Virus record (IMG/VR): IMGVR_UViG_3300038701_000386
Coordinates: 1-46,187 of that record
Source of the DNA: a virus
Strand: one strand, 5' to 3'
DNA: 46,187 nt
Part shown: in pieces, positions 16,501 to 25,500 of the stretch
Numbering within the stretch: the first letter of the stretch is position 1
Layout of the letters: the number at the start of each line of letters is the position of its first letter
Notes under the pieces: generated by a model
What the model saw: only the letters and a program-made list of their open reading frames with translations
Database searches by the model: none
What the model was told of the DNA's origin: nothing
Position numbers and translations under genes: made by a program

Positions 16501-19500
16501 TTGAAAAACTTGTTCACCTTGAGGTTTATCAGTAAGCTTTGGTATTTCTTTTAAGTTAAACGATTTTAATACTTTATCTGTATAAGTTCTGTTATTTTTA
16601 TCTAAATTTTCAAAATTAACCCTCTGTTCTTGTATACCTGCCTCTTTTTTAGTTTCACTAAATTGTATTAATGCAGCGCCTGCTTTTATATCTACTTTTT
16701 GTTGTTCTGTCAGAGGAGCTAATTGTCTTATAGCTGTATTAGAAGTAATTTTACCATACAATCTTATCAATGCTAATATTGTTTGTGCTCTAGGATCTTT
16801 ACCTCCAAACTTTTCAAATGTACCGTCTTCATTAATACCAAACGCTTCTGCAAAATCTTTTTTAGTTATATTCTTTTTTAATTCAAAAGGTATAAGCCCT
16901 GCTCCTTTAGTGGTTCTTTCTTTTTTATCATAAAAAGCTTGCTGTAATTTTCTAGGCACACCTAATCCAGTGCCTATTAATGATTCACTTGCAGCTGCAC
17001 CTTCTAATATAGCTCCTTCTGGTAAAAGCTTAATAAAAGTATCTATATTTTCAAAAATTATACTTTGCATTTTAGGTATTTCAGCTGTTGCTAAATTAGC
17101 TGCTGAATTAATCACTTTTTTTAGTGTTGTGCCCCAAAACTTTGCAGTAACTTCTGGAGCTAAGTCTGTTATACCTGCAAAAGAAAGTTCGACTAGCCTT
17201 TCTGAAGGCATAGTGTTTAAATTTTCTTCTACTGCAGCATTATATTCTTGAGCTAATTCTTTATTAAATATTCTTAATGGATTTATTAATTTAGTTTGTC
17301 TAGCATTTTCAGAACGTATTTCGGTAAGTGTTGAACCGTAATCATAAGTATCAGCTAATTGTATTGTTTCTTTACCTTCAGGGCTTAACGTGTCTAAGCT
17401 TACATTTATTTTTTCTTCAATTCCTAATCTTTTAGCTAAGTCATTTGCTCTTAAATAAGCTCTGTTAACTAAAAATTTTTCAATATCTTGAGCACCGTTG
17501 TATTCATTAAGAACCATTGTTTCTATGTCTGATCTCATGGAATCTTGAAAATCTTGTCTAGAAACAGACTTTTTAGCATCCATTGGTATTGGATCGTATA
17601 AAGCTTTAGTTCTATTAGTTATTACTTTATCAATAACCGGCTTTAAACTTGTTAAAACTTTTTGTTCTAACCTTGCTTGTTTACCGCTTTTGATAGGTTC
17701 TTTACCAAATCTAGCCGCAATAGCAGCATTCTCTTCAGCTAATTGTTTTATTGTAGCTATATCATTAGTAACTTCAGTCGTCTGATCAGGTGATAATGTT
17801 TTAGATAATTGCATTTGACCAACATTGCCAACGGTAGCAGCTTGGCGACCGGTTTTAGCCTCCGCCGCTTTTATTGCTTCAACAGCAACATCGCTTACTC
17901 GCCCTGTTTTTTGTACACTCGTATTATACTCTTTTAAGAAATTATAAACATCTCTACCACTATCAAAAGAAATATTGTCAAATCCTTTACCTTTAAGTAT
18001 TCTTGTTATAATATCTTTAAGTTTTTCAAATGTAGTTTTATTGTAATTTATTTCGCCACGTAAAATACCATCAGAAAAATAATTTAAATATTCTGTATCC
18101 CAATTAGATGGGTCAACATTTTTCTTTAATTGTTTTTCAACCCAACTTCTTTGGTTAGAAGTCATTGCTTTTTTAAACTCACTTACTATAGCGGCTTGAT
18201 TTTTTGCATTACCGATAGTAGCATTTAGTATAGGGTGCAATATTTCATGCATCACTACTGATACCGCCCCCACTTCTTTAGCTCTTTGCTTATCAATAAA
18301 TATTTTTCCTTTACCAATAAAAGCGCCTTCGGTTTCTTTTGCTAACTTTTTAGCCTCTTGTATATTTATTCCTTGGTCTTTCGCTATAGCCTCAAGGTAA
18401 CTGTCTGTTGTATCAAATACAGTTGGTTCACTTTCAAAGCCAAGTTTTTTACCTAATTCAACAGCTCCACCTTTATATTTTTCAAATAAAGACTCTACCT
18501 TAGCATCTCTTGCTGCTAATATAGCTTTTTTGCGGTTTTCTACAGTTACATCAACTTCGGCTCCTTCGTACTTGTTTAATATGCCATCAATTTCTTGATT
18601 TATTTTAGAACGCTTTGCTTGACCGGAACGAGTTTTATTGTTTTTTAATTTATTGAGGTCTTTTTCTAAATTTATTAATCTTGATCTATCATTAACGTCA
18701 GAAACCTTAGAGTCAATTTCTGTGTCTAATAATAAGTCTTGTCGTCTAGTTTTTACAATAGTAGAGGCTACATCGTCGTTGTTAACTTGTATATCAGCAT
18801 TCATTAACGCTTCATCATCAAGTTTGCTTATAGCTTTTCTAAATTGAAAACCGTTCATTTTTTCACCATTAATGGAATAATTAGCTTTTTTTCCAAATAA
18901 AGTACCAGGTGCTTGAACTACGGCTGTTGACTTATCAGCAAAACCTTCAGTTAATATTTCATCAATATTAATATCTTGATCCGCAGCTATTTGGCCTAGT
19001 GTTTCACTAAGCATCCCTCCGCTGGTTTCTATTGTACCAAGAGCTAAAGCCCCTGCTTTTTTACCTACAGATGTTGTTACTGCTTTACCAACACCTCCAG
19101 AAACTGCACCGGTTATACCATCAATAACACCAATAACAGCTCCTCTTTTAACGGCTTTATTAGTTATATCATTCCAGCGATTTTCATCATTCATTAATGC
19201 TCTTATATTTTTAGCATTAACTTCTTTGCCGTCTTTTTCAAGTTCTTCTCTTAATAGTTCAGCGGTTGTTAAGCCTGTTTCCATTACGCCACTTATTCCG
19301 CCCATAAAACCGCCAATCGCAGCTGACGGCACAGTAACAATTTCTTCTGGCAAAGCTACTTGTGGCCCAGCCTGACCAGCTAATGCAGCTGCTCCCGCTA
19401 ATGTTCCAGCCCCGGCTAACCCAACTCCTAAAGCTTCTTCGGAAGATATTGCAGACTTAACAATATTACCCATTGATTGTAGAAATACCTGACTAAGCCA

Positions 19501-20091
19501 AGTAGGGTTTTTTGCCCAGGAAGTAAACCACGCAGCTACACCTCCATATTTTTCTTTATCCTCTTCATAGTCTTTTTGACGCTGAATCATTTCATCTGTT
19601 TGCGGAGCGTTATTCATCTTTTCAGCCGCATCTATAAACTCATTTAGTTTTTCATCCGATATTTCAGATCCCTCTTGCCATAATTCTATAGAAGGGTCTA
19701 CAGCGCCACCTTGAGCCCAACCACTTTGCCATGCTCTCCCAATGTCGCCTAAAAAATCCGTTACTATATTCTTGCCCACGCCTGGAATTTTTTCAACCCA
19801 GGTTAATTTTTCTTGTGTATCAGCAAACAGCCCCAAGGAACCATCTTCCAATTTGGATCCCGTATCTTCTACTGACTCCACAGTTGGATCCGCACTTGCA
19901 GAGTCTTGTATCTTTGCTGGTATACTAAACTGAGTTTTAAATTCATCAAAAGACTTAGTATAGTCTCCCGCTTCATTTAAAGCTGTATATAATTTTTCAG
20001 ATTTTTCAGGATTGCCAAATTGAACCTTAAAATCTTCAAATGTTTTAGTGTATTTACCGTCGTTATATAGTTGATTATATAATTCTTCCAT
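13561..20091 (-). CDS. giant internal virion (ejection) protein with zincin motif
   Basis: This 2176-aa protein is probably packaged and injected with the DNA. The N-terminus has two tandem copies of a short module (LYNQLYNDGKYTKTFEDFK and LYTALNEAGDYTKSFDEFK). Gly/Ala-rich hydrophobic stretches lie around 215-275. A zinc-peptidase motif MHEILHPI has H615, E616 and H619. Near 1915-1945 is an LPD38/39-like stretch (ASPLGRIILAF, then NTPMQYMR), followed by a hydrophobic segment around 1967-1990 and a DDDDEE run. The family pattern is a 'polyvalent' phage protein delivered into the host, where the protease could act on the cell wall, itself or a host target. It is the largest gene of the window. 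Confidence 0.8.
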   Translation of the reverse strand: MEELYNQLYNDGKYTKTFEDFKVQFGNPEKSEKLYTALNEAGDYTKSFDEFKTQFSIPAKIQDSASADPTVESVEDTGSKLEDGSLGLFADTQEKLTWVEKIPGVGKNIVTDFLGDIGRAWQSGWAQGGAVDPSIELWQEGSEISDEKLNEFIDAAEKMNNAPQTDEMIQRQKDYEEDKEKYGGVAAWFTSWAKNPTWLSQVFLQSMGNIVKSAISSEEALGVGLAGAGTLAGAAALAGQAGPQVALPEEIVTVPSAAIGGFMGGISGVMETGLTTAELLREELEKDGKEVNAKNIRALMNDENRWNDITNKAVKRGAVIGVIDGITGAVSGGVGKAVTTSVGKKAGALALGTIETSGGMLSETLGQIAADQDINIDEILTEGFADKSTAVVQAPGTLFGKKANYSINGEKMNGFQFRKAISKLDDEALMNADIQVNNDDVASTIVKTRRQDLLLDTEIDSKVSDVNDRSRLINLEKDLNKLKNNKTRSGQAKRSKINQEIDGILNKYEGAEVDVTVENRKKAILAARDAKVESLFEKYKGGAVELGKKLGFESEPTVFDTTDSYLEAIAKDQGINIQEAKKLAKETEGAFIGKGKIFIDKQRAKEVGAVSVVMHEILHPILNATIGNAKNQAAIVSEFKKAMTSNQRSWVEKQLKKNVDPSNWDTEYLNYFSDGILRGEINYNKTTFEKLKDIITRILKGKGFDNISFDSGRDVYNFLKEYNTSVQKTGRVSDVAVEAIKAAEAKTGRQAATVGNVGQMQLSKTLSPDQTTEVTNDIATIKQLAEENAAIAARFGKEPIKSGKQARLEQKVLTSLKPVIDKVITNRTKALYDPIPMDAKKSVSRQDFQDSMRSDIETMVLNEYNGAQDIEKFLVNRAYLRANDLAKRLGIEEKINVSLDTLSPEGKETIQLADTYDYGSTLTEIRSENARQTKLINPLRIFNKELAQEYNAAVEENLNTMPSERLVELSFAGITDLAPEVTAKFWGTTLKKVINSAANLATAEIPKMQSIIFENIDTFIKLLPEGAILEGAAASESLIGTGLGVPRKLQQAFYDKKERTTKGAGLIPFELKKNITKKDFAEAFGINEDGTFEKFGGKDPRAQTILALIRLYGKITSNTAIRQLAPLTEQQKVDIKAGAALIQFSETKKEAGIQEQRVNFENLDKNNRTYTDKVLKSFNLKEIPKLTDKPQGEQVFQYENLLDFIKTRNELLSMIPPELGAIRGLIRGLTASHYRVDSYGFDFLKSGYKNIVDKNGDRVSDEKIQKLKKLLVYTEYNKKLNQKTKLSPESKEIYDRIFGKNGLYENTKKSARWAKDPSLNISVIAGFKELISKGDETKIQNRLNQLNKANALNKAIAELYISILRDFVNKQGKNKKQRVNAVANILISNANIINSFRSLSSIDFVVVSKNDIETKYRFEHHNAMINVIENIAYQIMQPKGTPIEFISTASIVPSEFSKERDSSTEGKTDSGEGFIKIVNKSVDSSDTFIKIMPQFSKSVDSSIDTKLNKDFNKIIENSTKISSKKTISEAKSKMLAKKKGSWKFFVPPSAEDFSGLMYKLLGKGKVGNKNSKWFKENLFDPYAEGIRNFESYKQQTIQSFRKLKKSIKNVPKGLNKTNETGFTNDVAVRVYLWNKKGYEIPGLDKNDTKELVDLVNNNEDLKNFAEQINALMVGYAEPDKNWLAGTITTDVIGMINSSKREEFLQQWQENADAVFTKDNINKLRAAFGEDYVEALKDMLYRMKSGRNRPNGSNKLTNQFMNWVNDSVGTIMFFNTRSALLQTLSIANFINWGDNNPIKAAKAFSNQKQFWSDFAMIFNSDFLKQRRSGLKTDVNADDIANAAETSTNKAKAVLSSILKMGFLPTQIADSFAIAMGGASFYRNRIDSYIKEGLSQKEAESKAFLDFQEVAEETQQSSRPDRISQQQASPLGRIILAFANTPMQYMRLTKKAILDLKNRRGDVKTNVSKIIYYTAVQNIIFSSLQSALFAALFDDDDEELIDDKKSRIANSMLDTLLRGMGVGGAAVSTIKNIGLEIDKQSKKPRPDYTQAAIRSIDLSPPISSKLRKLMSAGRAFSYKNVRSKMKGYSLENPAFYAGGQIISATTNIPLDRAIKKADNIRLAMDNDTKLWQKIALALGYSSWDVGIVDKDKNKGKKGFGKTTKWKNTVWKKNKWKNK

Positions 20092-20095
20092 TTAA

Positions 20096-21502
20096 TTATA
20101 GATTATCGTAAGCGCCGCTTCCGGTATTATTAGTTTTTGTTTCTTTGGTTTTATTAACGCTATCGTTATATTTATTCCAATTACCTATAAAGTAGTTAGT
20201 AGCTTTTGAACTTAAATTTGAATTTTTTAAGTAAAAATCATATAAAGCTTTTGGGTCGTTTATGTTTAATGAAATTGGTCTTGAATCCCCAGGCGAGCTA
20301 GGGTTGTATTTATATAAACTAGCTTGTGGTACTTCTTTTGTAAAATCTTTAGCAGCTTCTTCTATTTCATCATCATCATATTCATTTGCTTCAAAAAACA
20401 TTTCAAATAGCTGTCCGTTTGTAATATAAGGTCTTGCTTTTGCCGTAGGATCAATGCTATTTATTTGAGCTGTAATTTCTTCTGGCGAAGGTTTTGCTGT
20501 TGCTAAATTTGCAAAATTTAAAGCATTAGGTAGTATAGCTGCTTCTGCTAAATTAACCTCATCTTTTAAAGCACCGCTAAATCCACCTGAATTTGACCTA
20601 GCCGGAGGTCTTTTATCAATAGCTCCCTGAGCAGCAGTTTCAGATAAAAAGTCCATATACTTTGTTAAAACTTCTTGTTCTAGCATGTCTTCGTTGCCAG
20701 GCTCAAACAACTCTTTATTCTGTATGTTTAATCCGCCATCTACTAAAAAATCATCTGTAGCTAATGAAACTAATGTATCTCTACCTCCTGAGTTTATTAA
20801 ATTTTTCAGTTTGTTTTGAACCATTGTTTTTCTTGCTCCTACTAAAGATTGACCACTGTTATAAATATTTTCGTTTAATTTTAATATAGAATCTGCTGTT
20901 CTAAAATCCTTTAAAAAAGGCTTATTGATTTCCATATAATTTTTATATTCACCAGCATTGTCATCAAAAAATACTAACTGACCTCCAGGACCTACGCCCA
21001 TAGAACCTTCATTAGTATATATTTTAGCAGCTTCATTTAATGAACCTATAGAATTACCATTTGAAATTCTTTTGTCATCAAAATCTTTTAAATAAGATAA
21101 TTTGTCTTGCTTGTATGTGTTTAACTGTGTTGCTAGGTTTGAAAATGAATTTTTAATACCATTCATTTTATCTCTAACAGCAGCATATTCCGATGGATTT
21201 TCTGCAGCGTCAATTTTTGTAATTTCTTTTGCTAAACTTGCATAAGAATTTCTTTGGTCTACTAAAAAATTAGTGACTGCACTATTTTGCTCCGGAGTTA
21301 GATTAGTTAAATCAGGCTCGCTTAGTGAATTTATATATGAAGCAACCTTGTTACTAATAGCATTTTTTTCTGCTTTTTCTTGAGCTGCTACAATAGCGTT
21401 GACCCTAAGTCCTTCATTAAAACTTTTTTGAAAAGAGTCTGCCCAATTGTTAACCTTGCTTTGATTTACAAGCGCTTGCCCTTTTACTAAATTTGCATTC
21501 AT
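20096..21502 (-). CDS. internal virion / ejection protein
   Basis: This 468-aa, largely helical protein is rich in N, K and A and has no recognised enzyme motif. Its first 60 residues are helical (NQSKVNNWADSFQKSFNEGL), and the C-terminus is a flexible NKTKETKTNNTGSG tail. It lies between an Ala/Gln-rich protein that looks like an ejection protein and the giant virion protein, only 4-9 bases from each. In podoviruses this position is taken by the T7 gp15-like internal core proteins, so I infer a DNA-ejection role. Sequence alone does not prove it. Confidence 0.6.
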   Translation of the reverse strand: MNANLVKGQALVNQSKVNNWADSFQKSFNEGLRVNAIVAAQEKAEKNAISNKVASYINSLSEPDLTNLTPEQNSAVTNFLVDQRNSYASLAKEITKIDAAENPSEYAAVRDKMNGIKNSFSNLATQLNTYKQDKLSYLKDFDDKRISNGNSIGSLNEAAKIYTNEGSMGVGPGGQLVFFDDNAGEYKNYMEINKPFLKDFRTADSILKLNENIYNSGQSLVGARKTMVQNKLKNLINSGGRDTLVSLATDDFLVDGGLNIQNKELFEPGNEDMLEQEVLTKYMDFLSETAAQGAIDKRPPARSNSGGFSGALKDEVNLAEAAILPNALNFANLATAKPSPEEITAQINSIDPTAKARPYITNGQLFEMFFEANEYDDDEIEEAAKDFTKEVPQASLYKYNPSSPGDSRPISLNINDPKALYDFYLKNSNLSSKATNYFIGNWNKYNDSVNKTKETKTNNTGSGAYDNL

Positions 21503-21511
21503 ATTATATTA

Positions 21512-22138
21512 TTATTTAAAAAGTTTGCCAATTGGATTATCTTTCATACCAGGAAGACCTCCTACAAAACTAGCTCCAGCACTTACTAAATTTCCGACTC
21601 CACCCATTATGCTATTCGTAGCTTGTTGTCTAGCTTGATTAGCCGCAGCTAAATCTTGCTGTGACATTCCCATTAATGTTTCTACTCTGTCTTGTTCAGC
21701 GTCTCTTGAAATTAATTCACCTTTTGCTTCGTATAACTGCAATCTACCTGCTTCTTGAGCAGCTGCCATTTGATTTCTTGATTCTTGTCTACCTATGTCT
21801 GCTGAAGCGGCTTGTAAGTTTTGAGCTTGTTGGTTAGCTAAAGATTGAGCTAATGCCGCAATACCAGAGCCTCCTGCTGCAGCACTCATAGAATTCATAG
21901 TGTTAGCTAAGCCTTGTTGCTGCTGCTGAGCTTGAAAATTAGCTGCTTGTTGATTAACGGTAAGATCTTCCATAGTGTTCTGCATATTTTGATATACATT
22001 AGAAGTATCAATGTTTTCATATTGATCTCTTCTTTTATTGAACTCCGCTTGAGCTCTTCTTTGCTCTCTTTTTCTCGCTCCGCTCCCTATAATACCGCCA
22101 GCAATTCCGGTTAGTCCGCCAACTATTTGTCCAATCAT
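21512..22138 (-). CDS. T7 gp14-like internal virion protein
   Basis: This 208-aa protein has a glycine-rich hydrophobic N-terminus (MIGQIVGGLTGIAGGIIGSG), then a basic KREQRRAQ helix, a long Ala/Gln-rich helical region (about 60-170, with a QQQQQ run) and a Gly-rich hydrophobic end (SIMGGVGNLVSAGASFVGG). This is the usual look of small ejection proteins that enter the host membrane to form a DNA conduit. It is the first of three consecutive internal virion genes in transcription order. Confidence 0.75.
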   Translation of the reverse strand: MIGQIVGGLTGIAGGIIGSGARKREQRRAQAEFNKRRDQYENIDTSNVYQNMQNTMEDLTVNQQAANFQAQQQQQGLANTMNSMSAAAGGSGIAALAQSLANQQAQNLQAASADIGRQESRNQMAAAQEAGRLQLYEAKGELISRDAEQDRVETLMGMSQQDLAAANQARQQATNSIMGGVGNLVSAGASFVGGLPGMKDNPIGKLFK

Positions 22139-22170
22139 TTTATTAAGTTTTTATAATTTATTATTACGTA

Positions 22171-22512
22171 TTATTTGCTACTATCAAACACTTCAGAACC
22201 AATTGAAAAAATTTCAGCATACTCTGTTGAGTCATTTCTAAATTGTAATCCAGCAAAATAGCCTAATAGTGATCCTGTGTTTTGAGTATTGTCTTTTGAA
22301 AATAATATAAAACTAGAATCAGTAGGTCTTTCTTGTGAAGTTGCAATTTCGCATATTATAGTATTAGTATTTTGATCAATGCTAAGTACTTTACCTATCT
22401 TTTGTATTTCGTCTGATTTGTAAGAATTATTAGAATTTGTAAAGTAAGTTATATCTCCAACCTGAACAGACGTATTAATAGGTTGTAAAAATTTTAATGT
22501 TATTTGATCCAT
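22171..22512 (-). CDS. conserved structural protein of the tail/ejection cluster
   Basis: This 113-aa beta-rich protein starts TLKFLQPINTSVQVGDITYF and has a central FILFSKDNTQNTGSLLGYFA and an end FSIGSEVFDSSK. I recall this pattern from small structural proteins of marine phages, encoded next to the tail protein genes. It may be a small tail or packaging accessory subunit. It follows the 1989-aa tail protein by 11 bases. The specific role is unknown. Confidence 0.65.
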   Translation of the reverse strand: MDQITLKFLQPINTSVQVGDITYFTNSNNSYKSDEIQKIGKVLSIDQNTNTIICEIATSQERPTDSSFILFSKDNTQNTGSLLGYFAGLQFRNDSTEYAEIFSIGSEVFDSSK

Positions 22513-22523
22513 ATAGTTTATAT

Positions 22524-25500
22524 TTAATTACAATTAGTAATATTAGTTATCTCGCTAGTAGAATCAACTGTAACAGTATAAGATGTAACCAGCAATGAAG
22601 AAATGTCATAAGTGTTACCATTGGTTAGTCCGTTTGACAATCTATAAGTACCTTGAGCAAGCCCCGGTATTGAGTTGCCTACAACTACGTTAGATGCTAA
22701 AACTGAACTAAAAGTACTTGCAATACCTTCAGTATCATTACAGTCATCAACAGCTACTGCACTATCATATGTAACAGCAGATGGAGTACTTATAAAGGAG
22801 TCTAAATCTAATGTATGTGTTATATAATTATCGCCTGATACATTAACAATTATAGACCCTGTTAAAGTAAATTCATCATTAGGGGGGTCGTTTAAAGTTT
22901 GAGAAATGCTCTGTAAAGAATAAGTCCAATCGGAATCTTCTATATCAGGTGAAGGTATATTAGGTGTAAAAGAAGTAGCATCTATGGTAGCGTCTTCAGA
23001 TATAGGTCCTCCAGAGCTTGTTGCTGTAAAAGAAAAATTAATTACAGGTTCTTGTCCTGGTACATATTCTGTATTAGCAGTAAAAGAAGATTTTTTACCA
23101 GTAGATGATAATGCAAGAGCAGGGTTATTAGTTTCAATTGCAACTTTTAATCCAACAATTTCTTGTTGCTCTATATCTATTGTAATTCCAGCTCCGTCAT
23201 TAGCAACAGCAGTACTTATATCCCCGGTTATTTTTAATTCATAAGGGCTTTTTTCGTCTTCAATAGAAGGTATAATAATATTTGTTATTTCTGCAATTCC
23301 AGTTGAATTCATAGCTACATTAGAAGCGTATATAGTTGAATTTAAATCAACATCTAATAATTCAACAGAATATAAAGCTCCCGGATCTCCAATTAAGTTT
23401 AACGTTAAAGCTTCCCCTATTGGATTAGCTGTAAAAGTATATCCACTATTTCCATTTAAAGTAAATCCATTTATTAGCTGAGTCTCAACAACAATAGGTA
23501 TTGCATTTGCTTGTATAACAATTGAATCGCTAGTTATGTTTACATTAGGAAATGTATATGAAACTACAAACTCAACAGCTACTAAGTTTTGATCTATATC
23601 ATAAGTTTTATTTGTAACTACATCATAGCTATTTTGATTACCTATTGCTATTGATAATTGAGGTTCTTCAAAGAAATAATACCCATTATCTGCAGTTACA
23701 GTTTTTGTTAATATAACAGAAGTACTATTAAATGCTCCTGCTCCAGTATATACGCTTATTTCTTGATTAGGGGTACTATTTGTTCCATTAATTTCATATC
23801 CGCCTTGAATTAAATATAATTGATCATTAGCAGTACCTTGTATTTCTAAAGCAAAATCTACATTGTTGCTAGGCATTAATGTATTATCTGCAAACTCAAA
23901 GCTAAATACAATATTATCACCAGATTGAGTAAATGAGGTATTTATTATTTCAGCAGGCGTATTTATTATACTAAAATTAGGATACAGTATAGTATACCCT
24001 TCATCTGGTGTTATTAATAAGCTTTGCACTCCAGTATCGTTTAAATCATCACCAGCAGTTGCTGTAAAGTTTATTTCAGAAATAGTATAATTCACAGAAG
24101 TATTATTGTTAAATACACGAACATTATAAGCACTCACAGGCGGCGCTGTTACAACAGAAGCTCTTCCAATACCTTGAACTGAAAATTCTTTTGAATCGAT
24201 GTTGTTATCAGTATTACTATTAAAATAAGTAGCATCACCTTTTATATAATTAAACCACTTATTTTCTTTATCTAAAAACTGTTTTATATAACCTTCTTGT
24301 AAATCTGTTTTTATGTAATTAGTATACCACCCGTTTTTATCTAAAGTTTCTGTTGTTAAGTCTTGTAGCTGCAATTCTGATACCTCTGCAATATTTAAGC
24401 CGTCATAATCATTATTGCTATACACATATTTTCTAGATTGACTACCTGTATAATTTAAAGTTTTATATTTTTTTACAACAGTAGGCATATCATTAATTAA
24501 TAACGTGATAGCACTATCATATTGTGTTCCATAAAAATTATTTTGCTTAACGCCTTCTATTCTATGCTCCCAAGCTATACCGTTTTTAAAAGTATAATAT
24601 CTATCATTTAAACTTATACCACCTTCTGCGCTAAAGTTTTTTCTACTTTCCCAGCCGTTAATACCTTCTTTAAAGCTAATTGTAGTAGATGTTGGGTTTG
24701 TTATTGTAGTAACATTGGAGTCAATAACGCCGTCTTCAAGCTTACTACTCCACTCATTAGATAATTTACTTAAAGAAATGTTGTAAGCTCCTTTATCGTC
24801 GTCAAAACTACCCCAAACAGTGTCTGATTCTTTTAAATTTTCAGCAAAAAAGTTACTCATTCCATATCTTGAAATTTCTTCAAGACCGTCGTTTGATAAT
24901 CTAAGAACAACTCCTCTATTTTTATCTGAAAAATAAACTCTATAGCCATAAGAAGCGAAACTTTCAGGGTTTTTACTGATACCAAACTCACCTACATATG
25001 GCACTGCTTGACCTAAAACATTATTGTTTGAAGTAACATTAGCATTACCATCGGCGTTAAATAAAGCGTCTTTATTAGCTAGTATACGCAAACACTTGTC
25101 TTCGCATAATACCACAAGATTAGTATCTCTAGAATGAAGTTTTTGTATAGAACTATATATTGGGTTTAAATCTTTAGTAATGCTTTCAGCTTGTATAAAT
25201 TGATTTAAATTGTTAACTCCAGATATTGAATTAAATATTTGTGAAAATATTAGACCAGTAAGCCTACGTTCTTCATTATAAGGTTCTTTTAAAACAGCAG
25301 AAACAATTGGTCCATTATCAATAGTAGTTGCATTAAAGTCGTCTCTTATTCTGTCTGATTCAACTCCATTACCAAATGAATAACAATTAAACCAATCTAG
25401 TGTATGAGCATTACCGTATTCAGAAATTGGATATATTTTTGAAGCAGAATGGTATATTTCTAATTCAGCAGACTCTTTTGGTTCTGTTTCAAATATAGCT

